Shown here: in pieces, positions 13,972 to 22,120 of the stretch
Layout: each line of letters starts with the position of its first letter
Position numbering within the stretch: position 1 is the first letter of the stretch
From: an uncultured Clostridia bacterium
GTDB lineage: Bacteria; Bacillota; Clostridia; Christensenellales; Aristaeellaceae
Reading direction: 5' to 3'
Assembly (NCBI GenBank): GCA_937894675.1
Contig: CALCQO010000002.1
Location: 124,001-188,000, forward strand
DNA: 64,000 bases
Made by a program: the position numbers and the translations under genes
The notes under the pieces: generated by a model
The model's database searches: none
The model's input: the letters and a program-made list of their open reading frames with translations, nothing else
What the model was told of the DNA's origin: nothing

Positions 13972-16052
13972 AGTATCCCGCCCTTCAGAGCGTCCAAATT
14001 CAGCCTGTCCGCCTCCACCCGGGGTTCCCCCATGCGGTAGCCGTCCGCAATGCCGTGGTAGTCCGAACCGCAGGTAGCCATCAGGCCCTTCTCCCGGCAC
14101 AGGGACAGCAGGAACTGGGTCATTTCCTCGTCATGGGCGGGGTAATAGCACTCCACCCCATCAAAAGGCAGATTCAGGATATCGCGCACGGCGTTGCGGA
14201 AATCCTCCCCCGGCAGGTGGCCGAATGTCTTGCCGGGATGGGCCAGCACCGCCTTGCCCCCCGCCAGATGGATGGCGTCCAGCACCTCCTCGGCCATAGG
14301 GTAGGGCACGTCGGTATAGTCCACATCGTATTGCCGGTACAGGGCAAACACCCCGGGCACATCGGCAGCAACACCTCGGTCCATCAGGTAATGCAGGGCT
14401 TTGAAGTAACCCTTTTTGCCGGGCACATAGTTTTCATAATCCGCAAGGGAAACCCGATTGTCCTGCTGGGACAGGCGGGCGATGAGGATGTTGCTCATTT
14501 CCTTGAGCAGCCACAGGTTGCGCTCCACCAGGGCGTTGAAGCGGGGGTCGTCAAGGGGCACCCCGTAGCCCAGGATATGCACATCCAGCCCCTGCCACAC
14601 GCTGTCCAACTCCACCCCGGAAAGGGCGGCAACGCCCAGCTCCCGGCAGGCGGTAAGGAAATCCCGCTGCCCAGCCAGGTTTTCATGGTCGGTCAGGGCT
14701 ACCAGCCCAAGGCCTTTCTCCTTGGCTATGCGGGCCAATTCCTCCGGCGTATCGCTGCCGTCGGAATGGGTGGAGTGCATGTGCAAATCCACCGCGCCCT
14801 GCAATGGTTTGTCCGCGATGAGCCCCTTGGCCAGCATCTCCCCAAAAGCGCCCCGCAGGGCGACCTTGCCGTGGCCAAAGGTTAAGCCCCCCTGCAAATA
14901 CACAATGTAAGGCGGGCGCATGGGGGCGTCGGCGCTTAGCTCCACCGAGGCGCCGGACACAAAGGTGCCCGCCGCCATGATCACCTGGTCCTGATACCCG
15001 GGCATGTCCCAGGGCTCGGGCAGGGCAAAGCTGTCCACCGGGGAATGGGCCTGGATGCCCTGGCAAAAGGCAATGAGCCGCTTAGGCTCTTCCATTTTAA
15101 GGGCCTGGATGATATCGCTGCGGGGGGCGTCATAGGCCGGAGACACGTCAAAGCCCAGCAGCTGCCCCAAGCGGGCGGCCAGGGCTGCGGTTTTCAGCGC
15201 CTGGCACACGGTGTGGGGCGCCATGAACAGCCCCTGGTAGAAGGGGCGGTAGGAGGCGGCGTAGCTGCCTGTCTCCCTGCCGATGCCCGGCGCCGTCAGG
15301 CGCATCTGGATGCGGTGGATGGCTTTCTGCGTGCCCACCACATAGCCCCCCGTGGGGGCCAGGCCGCCGCCGGGGTTTTTAATCAGCGAGCCAGCCACCA
15401 CATCCGCCCCGTAAAAAGTGGGCTCTGACAGGGTGGTGAACTCACCGTAGCAGTTGTCCACAAAGACATAGATGTCGGGGCGTTTTTCGCGCAGGGCGTC
15501 AATCAATGCCCGCATGTCCTCGGGCTGCAGGGCATCCCGCCAGGCGTAGCCCCTGCTGCGCTGCAGCATCACCACCCGGGTGTTGGGGCGCAGGGCTGCC
15601 ATTACCCCCGGCACATCGATCTGATTGTCCTTCAGCGGAACATAGCTGTAGGCAACCCCCATTTCCTTCAGGGTGCCCGTGATGTCCTCCCCCTCCACGC
15701 CGATGACGCTTTGCAGGGTATCGTAGGGCTCATCCGCCGCGGAAAGCAGGTGATCCCCGGGCAGCAGCAGGCCGAAGAGGCACATGGACAGGGTATGGGT
15801 GCCGCTGGTCAGCTGGGGGCGCACAATGGCGGCCTCGGCCCGGAACAGCCGGGCATAGATGCTCTCCAATGTGTCCCGGCTGATGTCGTCATAGCCGTAG
15901 CCCGTGGTGGAGGCGAAATGCCGGTCCGCCACCTGAAAATGCCGGAATGCCTCCAGCACCCGGCGGGTATTCTCCTCCTCGATGGCTTCAAAACGATCAA
16001 AGACCGCCCGGCAGTCGCCAAGGGCCTGCTGCATCAAAATGTCAAGATTCAT
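13968..16052 (-). CDS. methionine gamma-lyase family (YnbB-like) PLP enzyme fused to a PHP phosphoesterase
   Basis: A protein of 694 residues with two complete domains. Residues 1-415 form a PLP-dependent cystathionine/methionine lyase-like protein of the aluminium-resistance (YnbB) family; the PLP lysine is K225 in GSLIKNPGGG and VFVDNCYGEF carries the cofactor-binding Asp. Residues 420-694 form a PHP domain with DLHMHSTHSDGSDTPEE, LTDHENLAG, GVELDS, AHPGK and CGSDYHG, as in the YciV/RNase AM group. Elsewhere the lyase stands alone next to miaA. The start at 16052 has a GGGAGGAA site and overlaps the miaA end by 11 bases. No stop or frame break is seen at the junction. Confidence 0.85.
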   Translation of the reverse strand: MNLDILMQQALGDCRAVFDRFEAIEEENTRRVLEAFRHFQVADRHFASTTGYGYDDISRDTLESIYARLFRAEAAIVRPQLTSGTHTLSMCLFGLLLPGDHLLSAADEPYDTLQSVIGVEGEDITGTLKEMGVAYSYVPLKDNQIDVPGVMAALRPNTRVVMLQRSRGYAWRDALQPEDMRALIDALREKRPDIYVFVDNCYGEFTTLSEPTFYGADVVAGSLIKNPGGGLAPTGGYVVGTQKAIHRIQMRLTAPGIGRETGSYAASYRPFYQGLFMAPHTVCQALKTAALAARLGQLLGFDVSPAYDAPRSDIIQALKMEEPKRLIAFCQGIQAHSPVDSFALPEPWDMPGYQDQVIMAAGTFVSGASVELSADAPMRPPYIVYLQGGLTFGHGKVALRGAFGEMLAKGLIADKPLQGAVDLHMHSTHSDGSDTPEELARIAKEKGLGLVALTDHENLAGQRDFLTACRELGVAALSGVELDSVWQGLDVHILGYGVPLDDPRFNALVERNLWLLKEMSNILIARLSQQDNRVSLADYENYVPGKKGYFKALHYLMDRGVAADVPGVFALYRQYDVDYTDVPYPMAEEVLDAIHLAGGKAVLAHPGKTFGHLPGEDFRNAVRDILNLPFDGVECYYPAHDEEMTQFLLSLCREKGLMATCGSDYHGIADGYRMGEPRVEADRLNLDALKGGIL

Positions 16053-16974
16053 AGGGTTCCTCCCGGTAGATTGTCGCGATTTGCTGGGCCATGCTGTCCG
16101 CGCTTTCCGGCCGCATCCAGGTAATGCGTTCATCAGCGCGGAACCAGGTCAGCTGCCGCTTGGCGTAGTTGCGGGTGCGCTGCTGCAGTTGCAGGAGGGT
16201 TTCCTCCAGGCTCTGCTCTGCCTTCAGATAGGGCAGCACCTCTTTATAGCCGATGCCCTGCATGCTTTGGGCATTTTCGGGGACGCCCCGGCGCAGCAGC
16301 CCGGCAATTTCCTCTATCAAGCCTTCCTCCATCATCCTGCGAGCCCGCAGATTGACCCGCTCATAGAGCAGCTGCCGATTCATATCCGGTGCAAAGGGCA
16401 GGATGCGGTAAGGCCCCTCCTCATACCCCGGCATGCGTTGGCTGGACAGGGGCTTGCCGGTCATCTCCAGCACCTCCAGCGCCCGCACCACCCGCCGCAC
16501 ATCGTTGGGGTGCAGGCGGTTGGCGGTGACGGAATCCTTTTCCATCAGCAGGGCATGGAGGGCATCGTTACCCTGGCTTGCCGCTAATTCCTCGTACTTG
16601 CAGCGAAGGGCTTCGTCCCCTTTGGTATCGCCATAGTCCATGGGCAGGGACAGGGCGCGCAGATACATGCCTGTGCCCCCCACCAGCACGGGCACATTGC
16701 CCCTTTGGATCACCGCGTCGATGCAGGCCATGGCATCCTGCCGGTAGGCGGCGACGGAGTATTCCTCCCAGGGGTCTGCGATATCCAGCATATGGTGGGG
16801 CACCTGGCTTTGCTCCTGCTTTGTGGGCTTGGCAGTGCCGATGTCCATGCCCCGGTAAATCTGCATGGAATCCATGCAGAGGATTTCAATGGGCAGAAAA
16901 GCCCGCAGCGCAAGAGAAATCTCCGTTTTGCCGCAGGCTGTGGGGCCGACGATAGCCAGCACCCGATGCTTCAC
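16042..16974 (-). CDS. miaA: tRNA dimethylallyltransferase
   Basis: MiaA adds the dimethylallyl group to A37 of tRNAs that read UNN codons. The protein has 310 residues. The P-loop GPTACGKTEISLAL is at residues 10-23, DSMQIYRGMDIGTAKP at about 35-50, and a tRNA-binding region near the C-terminus contains RTRNYAKRQLTWFR. Its ATG overlaps the mutL stop by four bases. miaB, whose product uses the MiaA product as substrate, lies upstream in the same leftward block. Confidence 0.96.
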   Translation of the reverse strand: MKHRVLAIVGPTACGKTEISLALRAFLPIEILCMDSMQIYRGMDIGTAKPTKQEQSQVPHHMLDIADPWEEYSVAAYRQDAMACIDAVIQRGNVPVLVGGTGMYLRALSLPMDYGDTKGDEALRCKYEELAASQGNDALHALLMEKDSVTANRLHPNDVRRVVRALEVLEMTGKPLSSQRMPGYEEGPYRILPFAPDMNRQLLYERVNLRARRMMEEGLIEEIAGLLRRGVPENAQSMQGIGYKEVLPYLKAEQSLEETLLQLQQRTRNYAKRQLTWFRADERITWMRPESADSMAQQIATIYREEPYES

Positions 16975-18788
16975 GGCTGTACCCGCCCGAAGCGTTTTTC
17001 CAGTTCCTGTTTGGTGAGCGATACCATCAGCGGCCGCCCGTGGGGGCAGGTGGGCATCACATCCCGGGTGAGCATATCCTCCACCAGGCCTTTGAGGGCT
17101 TCCATGGGCAGGCGCTCCCCGCCCTTGACGGCATGCTTGCAGGCCGACTGCAGCAGGCGGTCAAACCGCTTGTCTTCGCTCAGGGAGCCGGAAGCCTCCA
17201 GCACGTCCAGGGCGTCCCGGAAGCCGCTTTCCGCTTCCGGCGCGCCCAGAATCAGGGGCACGCCATGCAGGCGCACCGTCTGCTCGCCAAAGTCTTCCGC
17301 GTCATAACCGATGGAGGCCAGCAGCGCCTGATGCTCCAGGAATGTGCCGTACTCCCGGAAGCTAAGCTGAATGGCCCGGGGGGTCAGCATCATCTGGGTG
17401 ACGCTGCCGGTATCGTAGGCTTTTTGCAATTGCTCAAACAGCAGCCGCTCGTGGAGGGCGTGCTGGTCGCAGAGCATCAGGGTGTCCCCCTCCTCAAAAA
17501 GGATGTAGGTATGGAAAGCTACCCCCAGCAGCCGCACGTTTTTCGCTTCCAGAGCAGGGGCTTTGATTTGCTCTGTTTGCGGCGGGGGCGCAGGCAATGG
17601 CTGGACAGGCGCCGGGCGCACAGCGGCCCAGGCGGGATCCTGCACCTTGAAGGTCGTAGGGATGGGCGCCGCTATCGGAGGGGCTATTTCAGGCGGGCTG
17701 GAGGGCGGTGCCGCTTCCATTGGCAACTGCCTCGTTACCTGAGCGGGCTTGCCAGCGTCCCTGGGGTCAAAGAACAGGGGCGGCGGCAGCTGCTGGGCGG
17801 CGCCTTCCGCCAGGGCTTCCCGCACCCCCTGGAGCACGGCCTCCCGCACCCCTTTTTCGTCGGAAAAGCGCACCTCCCACTTGTTGGGGTGCACGTTGAC
17901 ATCCACCGCCTGGTAGGGAATCTGCAGGTACAAGGCGCACATGGGGAAGCGCCCGATCATCACCCGCTGGCGGCAGGCCTCCTCCAGGGCGGAGGAAAGA
18001 ATGGGGCTGCGCATGGCGCGGCTGTTGATAAAAAAGGACTGATGCCCCCGGTTGCCCCGGGCATTGTCCCCCACGCCTACCAGGCCCGTTACCAGCACAC
18101 CGCCTTGGTTGTAGTCCACCTTTTTCATCAGTTTTAAGGTGGCCAGGCCATAGATGCTTAAGAAAGCGCTGTCCACCTTGCCGTCCCCGGCGCTGAAATA
18201 AATGACCTTGCCGTCCGCCTTGAAGCGGAAGGAAACATGGGGGTGGGAGAGGATCATCAGCTTCATCAGCTCCGCCACCTGGGAGGTTTCCGCCGCGGGC
18301 TTCTTCATGAAGTTGCGTCGCACGGGGGCGTTGAAGAAAAGTTCCTTTACGGTGATGCTGGTGCCCTCGGCGCAGGCGGCATCCTGGATGGAGAGGATCT
18401 GTCCCCCCTCGTTTTCCACCTTCATACCGGCGGTTTGGCCTGCCTGGCGGGTCAGCAGGGTAACCTTGCCCACCGCCGCGATGGAGGCCAGCGCCTCGCC
18501 GCGGAAGCCCAGCGTTTCCACACGGGACAGTTCCTCCGCCGTGCGCAGCTTGCTGGTGGCGTGGCGCTCAAAGGCCAGCACCAAATCCTCCGGGGAGATG
18601 CCCGAGCCGTTATCCACCACCTGGAAGGAAGCAAGCCCTCCTTCCCTGATATCCACGGTAATGCTGGTCGCCCCCGCGTCCATGCTGTTTTCCACCAGTT
18701 CCTTGATGGCGGCGGCGGGGCGCTCCACCACCTCGCCCGCGGCAATCTGGCCGATGACATCCTGGGGCAGCCTTTGTATCTTTGCCAT
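16971..18788 (-). CDS. mutL: DNA mismatch repair protein with endonuclease domain
   Basis: MutL couples MutS mismatch recognition to strand cutting. The protein has 605 residues. The GHKL ATPase is at about residues 1-330 with VENSMDAGAT, DNGSGI, GFRGEAL and TSITVKELF. A Pro-rich linker (about 340-410) leads to the C-terminal endonuclease domain with DQHALHERLLFE (the DQHA-x2-E-x4-E motif), ACKHAVKGGE and CPHGRP. The endonuclease motifs mean this organism uses a MutH-free pathway. The gene start overlaps the mutS stop (TAATG). Confidence 0.96.
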   Translation of the reverse strand: MAKIQRLPQDVIGQIAAGEVVERPAAAIKELVENSMDAGATSITVDIREGGLASFQVVDNGSGISPEDLVLAFERHATSKLRTAEELSRVETLGFRGEALASIAAVGKVTLLTRQAGQTAGMKVENEGGQILSIQDAACAEGTSITVKELFFNAPVRRNFMKKPAAETSQVAELMKLMILSHPHVSFRFKADGKVIYFSAGDGKVDSAFLSIYGLATLKLMKKVDYNQGGVLVTGLVGVGDNARGNRGHQSFFINSRAMRSPILSSALEEACRQRVMIGRFPMCALYLQIPYQAVDVNVHPNKWEVRFSDEKGVREAVLQGVREALAEGAAQQLPPPLFFDPRDAGKPAQVTRQLPMEAAPPSSPPEIAPPIAAPIPTTFKVQDPAWAAVRPAPVQPLPAPPPQTEQIKAPALEAKNVRLLGVAFHTYILFEEGDTLMLCDQHALHERLLFEQLQKAYDTGSVTQMMLTPRAIQLSFREYGTFLEHQALLASIGYDAEDFGEQTVRLHGVPLILGAPEAESGFRDALDVLEASGSLSEDKRFDRLLQSACKHAVKGGERLPMEALKGLVEDMLTRDVMPTCPHGRPLMVSLTKQELEKRFGRVQP

Positions 18789-21370
18789 TATATCTTCCTC
18801 GCCTTTTCCCTGAGCAGGAACAGGGCATTCAGGGCATCCATGGGGCTCATGGACAATACATCCAGGTTGGCGATTTCCTCCACCAGCTCCGTCTTGCCCA
18901 CGTCCATCAGGTTCACCTGTTCGTTCTTGCGGTTCTTTTCCAAAATACCGGCGGCCAGCGCCGACTGGTTGATGTCATTCACTTCCAGCCGCGCCTGGAT
19001 TTCCTTGGCCCGGGCGATAACCGACCTGGGCACCCCGGCCAGGCGGGCCACATATACGCCAAAGCTCTTGTCCGCGCCGCCCCGGACGATTTTGTGCAGG
19101 AAGATAACCTCTTCCCCCATTTCCTTGACAGCGACGCAGTAGTTCTGCACCCCGTCCAGCACCCCCTCCAGCTCGGAAAGTTCGTGGTAGTGGGTGGCAA
19201 ACAGGGTCTTGGCGCCGGAGCGCTTCCCATCCGACAGGTATTCCACCGTGGCCCAGGCGATGCTGAGGCCGTCAAAGGTGCTGGTGCCCCTGCCGATTTC
19301 ATCCAATATCACCAAAGAATCCTTGGTGGCGCCGCGCAGGATGTAGCTTAACTCGCTCATCTCCACCATGAAGGTGCTCTGCCCCCCGGCCAGATCGTCA
19401 GAGGCGCCGATGCGGGTGAAGATATTGTCCACCAGGGGGATGTCGGCCTGCTGGGCAGGCACGAAGGAGCCGATATGGGCCATCAGCACAATCAGCGCCG
19501 TCTGGCGCATGTAGGTGCTCTTACCCGCCATGTTGGGGCCGGTGACAATCAGCATGCGCTTGCCGTCCCCGTCCATGTCGGTATCGTTGGGCACAAAGGT
19601 GCTCTCCCGTAGGGTCTTTTCCACCACGGGGTGGCGGCCTTCCAGGATACGCAGCACCCCCTGCCGGTTGATGGAAGGGCGGACATAGCCGTTTTCCAGC
19701 GCCACCCGCGCTAGGGAGAGCAGGGCGTCCAGGCGCTTGAAACCCTCGGCGATGCGCTGCAGGGACGGGATATTCTCCTTCAAAGCGCTTCGTACTTCGT
19801 CAAACAGGCGGCTTTCCATGGCGACGGCTTTTTCGTGAGCGCCGGTCACCTTTTCCTCAATCTGCTTTAATTCCTCGGTGGTGAAGCGCTCGGCGTTGGC
19901 CAATGTCTGCCTGCGCACATAGTGCTCGGGCACCAGATGGTAGTAGGACTTGGTTACCTCGATGTGGTAGCCGAACACCCGGTTGTACTGCACCTTCAGG
20001 TTCTTGATGCCCGTCTTGTCCCGCTCCCGGGTTTCCAGATCCAACAGCCACTGCCTGCCTTCGGTAGCGGCGGCGCGGTAGCCGTCCAGCTCCTGGTTGT
20101 AGCCGTCCTTAATGATGCCTCCCTCGGTGATGACCAGGGGCGCGTCGGGGTGGATGGCGGCTTCCAGCAGCCGGGTCATCTCCGGCACTTCTTCCAGCAT
20201 CTGCCAAATTGCTGTCAGCCCGCTGACTGTTGCGGAAGACAGCTGGCTGCGCACCAGAGGTGCCTGGCTTAACGAGCGCAGCAGGGACAGACAGTCCCGG
20301 GCGTTGAGGGTGCGGTAGGACACCTTGGACAACAGCCGCTCCATGTCATACACCTGGCGCAGGCTCTCCAGCAGCTCCTCCTGCAAAATGGGGGAGGCAT
20401 GCAGGGCTTCCACGGCGCTGAGGCGCTCCTGGATAGCCTCCTCGTGCAATAGGGGCTGTTCCACCCAGGCGCGCAGCATGCGCCCGCCCATGGCGGTAAC
20501 TGTCCTGTCCAGCATCCACAACAGGGAGCCGTAGGCCGAGCGTCCCCGCAGCCCTTCGGTTAACTCCAGGTTGCGGCGGGTGTTGGCATCAAGGGGCATC
20601 GTTTCATTTTCCGCCACGATTTTCAGCCTGGTGATATGGGGCAGGGACACCTTCTGGGTGTCCTCCAGGTATTTGAGCAGCGCCCCTGCCGCCGCGGTGG
20701 CCGGGGACATGCCCCTGTCCAGCCCCAGGGCGTCCAGGGAGGCGACGGCAAAGTGTCTGAGCAGCCTGTCCCGGGCGCTGCCGGCGGCAAAGTGCTGGGG
20801 GGACACCGCCTGCACAAAGCTGTCTGTCATCAGGCGCAGGGCCTCCGCGTCATTGGTGAGGATTTCCCCCGGCCTCTCCGCCGCCAGCACCCCGGGCAAA
20901 TGCTGCTCGGACACCACGCGCACAAAGAACTCGCCGGTGGTAATGTCGCATAAAGCCACCCCGCAGCGCCTGGCCTGCCAATAAACGGCGCACAGATAAT
21001 TGTTCTGCTTTTCCTTCAGTTGGCTGGCGTCTATCACCGTGCCCGGGGTCACAATGCGCACCACTTCCCGCTTTACCAGCCCCTTGGCGGCGGCGGGATC
21101 CTCCATCTGCTCGCAGATGGCCACCTTGTAGCCCTTATCAATCAATCGGGCAATGTAGTTTTCCGCGGCGTGCCAGGGCACGCCCGCCATGGGCGCCCGT
21201 TCCTCCAGGCCGCATTCCTTGCCCGTCAGTGTCAGCTCCAACTCCCTGGACACGGTGACAGCGTCGTCAAAGAACATCTCGTAAAAATCGCCCAGGCGAT
21301 AGAACAAGATGGCGTCCGGGTTCTGCTGCTTGGTGGCTAGGTAGTGCTGCATCATGGGGCTTAATGCCAT
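18788..21370 (-). CDS. mutS: DNA mismatch repair protein
   Basis: A protein of 860 residues, normal for MutS. The mismatch-reading FYE motif is in FYRLGDFYEMFFDD near the N-terminus. The ATPase has GPNMAGKSTYMRQ (Walker A), VDNIFTRIGASDDLAGGQSTF-region signature text, LDEIGRGTSTFDG (Walker B) and THYHEL. The start is taken as ATG 21370 with a GGAGG site 5 bases upstream; a TTG four codons earlier overlaps that site. First gene of mutS-mutL-miaA-fusion-chrA-chrA. Confidence 0.96.
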   Translation of the reverse strand: MALSPMMQHYLATKQQNPDAILFYRLGDFYEMFFDDAVTVSRELELTLTGKECGLEERAPMAGVPWHAAENYIARLIDKGYKVAICEQMEDPAAAKGLVKREVVRIVTPGTVIDASQLKEKQNNYLCAVYWQARRCGVALCDITTGEFFVRVVSEQHLPGVLAAERPGEILTNDAEALRLMTDSFVQAVSPQHFAAGSARDRLLRHFAVASLDALGLDRGMSPATAAAGALLKYLEDTQKVSLPHITRLKIVAENETMPLDANTRRNLELTEGLRGRSAYGSLLWMLDRTVTAMGGRMLRAWVEQPLLHEEAIQERLSAVEALHASPILQEELLESLRQVYDMERLLSKVSYRTLNARDCLSLLRSLSQAPLVRSQLSSATVSGLTAIWQMLEEVPEMTRLLEAAIHPDAPLVITEGGIIKDGYNQELDGYRAAATEGRQWLLDLETRERDKTGIKNLKVQYNRVFGYHIEVTKSYYHLVPEHYVRRQTLANAERFTTEELKQIEEKVTGAHEKAVAMESRLFDEVRSALKENIPSLQRIAEGFKRLDALLSLARVALENGYVRPSINRQGVLRILEGRHPVVEKTLRESTFVPNDTDMDGDGKRMLIVTGPNMAGKSTYMRQTALIVLMAHIGSFVPAQQADIPLVDNIFTRIGASDDLAGGQSTFMVEMSELSYILRGATKDSLVILDEIGRGTSTFDGLSIAWATVEYLSDGKRSGAKTLFATHYHELSELEGVLDGVQNYCVAVKEMGEEVIFLHKIVRGGADKSFGVYVARLAGVPRSVIARAKEIQARLEVNDINQSALAAGILEKNRKNEQVNLMDVGKTELVEEIANLDVLSMSPMDALNALFLLREKARKI

Positions 21371-21407
21371 GGTTTCCTCCAACTTTTAGGAACAAGGGAA
21401 TAGGGAC

Positions 21408-21582
21408 AAAAAGGACTTGCGCCATAGCGCAGTCCGCCATAGAACGGACCAGTGTGCCCAAAAGGCCTGGAAGACGAGGAACGGGGCAGGCAGCCAAGGG
21501 AGCTTACTTACAGTAAGTGACCGCAGGCTGCCCGCCGCGTGACGAAGTATCACAGGCCTTTTCGGCGTGGTACTGCTAGTAG
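21408..21582. repeat. multi-hairpin intergenic element upstream of mutS
   Basis: This part of the 354-base gap between ylbF and mutS holds no credible gene but is rich in nested inverted repeats. AAAAGGCCTG (21460-21469) pairs with CAGGCCTTTT (21553-21562). Inside it GCAGGCAGCC (21486-21495) pairs with GGCTGCCCGC (21526-21535), and CTTACT-TAC-AGTAAG (21503-21517) closes the tip. To the left GCGC-CATA-GCGC and GTCCG/CGGAC form two overlapping stems. It could be a hairpin-type mobile repeat or a structured RNA on either strand. No other copy is seen in the window. Confidence 0.6.
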
Positions 21583-21583
21583 G

Positions 21584-21722
21584 GGGAGGTATCGGAGGGG
21601 AAACCCCTCCGATTCTCATCGTATCGCGCGGCTTTTCCGCGCGGGCGGGGCGATTTTTCGCAGCGTCAGCGAAGAAAAATCATTTCCGCAAGGAATACCG
21701 GTCGAAAACCTGTTTTCGACCG
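21584..21722 (+). repeat. partial or diverged copy C of the dispersed element, with ylbF terminator
   Basis: The left end matches copies A and B (GGGAGGTATCGGAGGGG then CCCCTCCGAT, a 10-bp stem), after which the sequence differs but is again a chain of hairpins: GCGCGG/CCGCGC, GATTTTTCGC/GCGAAGAAAAATC, TTCC-GCAA-GGAA and the perfect CGGTCGAAAA-CCTG-TTTTCGACCG (21699-21722). The last stem lies directly after the ylbF stop and may end the leftward miaB-ylbF transcript, though no clean T run follows. Confidence 0.5.
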
Positions 21723-21724
21723 AG

Positions 21725-22120
21725 TTAATGACAACCGGCGCAACTGCAACAACTCCCCGAACACCCCTCATCCAGGGTTTCGGGGGAGAGCACGCCCTGC
21801 AGCTCCCGGTTCACCAGGTTCATCAGCTGGGTGAACTCGTTGCGGGAGGTCTGCAGCTCTTTCATGTCGTCGTTGCGCATCATTTTGGCCTGCAGATCAT
21901 CCATCTGTTTGGACACAGCGCCGATTTTGTCGTAGTCCGGCTCGTCCATGACGGTCATTTCCTGCATCTGGTTGCGCAGCTGCTCGTATTCGCCGGAGAA
22001 GGCCACCAGCTCGGCGTTGGCGTTGGCCAATTCTTCCGCGCGGCGCATGCCGGTGAAGGCATCGCTTTCTTTAATCAGTTCTCCCAGTTCCCGGGCTTTG
22101 GCAAAGATATTCTCGTTCAT
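21725..22120 (-). CDS. YlbF/YmcA (RicA-like) family protein with Cys-rich tail
   Basis: A helical protein of 131 residues of the YlbF family (KESDAFTGMRRAEELANANAELVAF, then long coiled helices). Its position next to miaB and mutS matches ymcA (ricA) of Bacillus subtilis, part of the RicA-RicF-RicT complex that binds Fe-S clusters and directs RNase Y processing. The last 13 residues carry five Cys and a His (GCSGSCCSCAGCH), a likely Fe-S or metal ligand tail. The ATG overlaps the miaB stop by four bases. Whether a full Ric complex exists cannot be told from this window. Confidence 0.82.
   Translation of the reverse strand: MNENIFAKARELGELIKESDAFTGMRRAEELANANAELVAFSGEYEQLRNQMQEMTVMDEPDYDKIGAVSKQMDDLQAKMMRNDDMKELQTSRNEFTQLMNLVNRELQGVLSPETLDEGCSGSCCSCAGCH

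Noticed and set aside
21386..21619. Leftward open frames in the ylbF-mutS gap
   Set aside because: Composition is low in credible protein features and follows the inverted repeats; no ribosome site.
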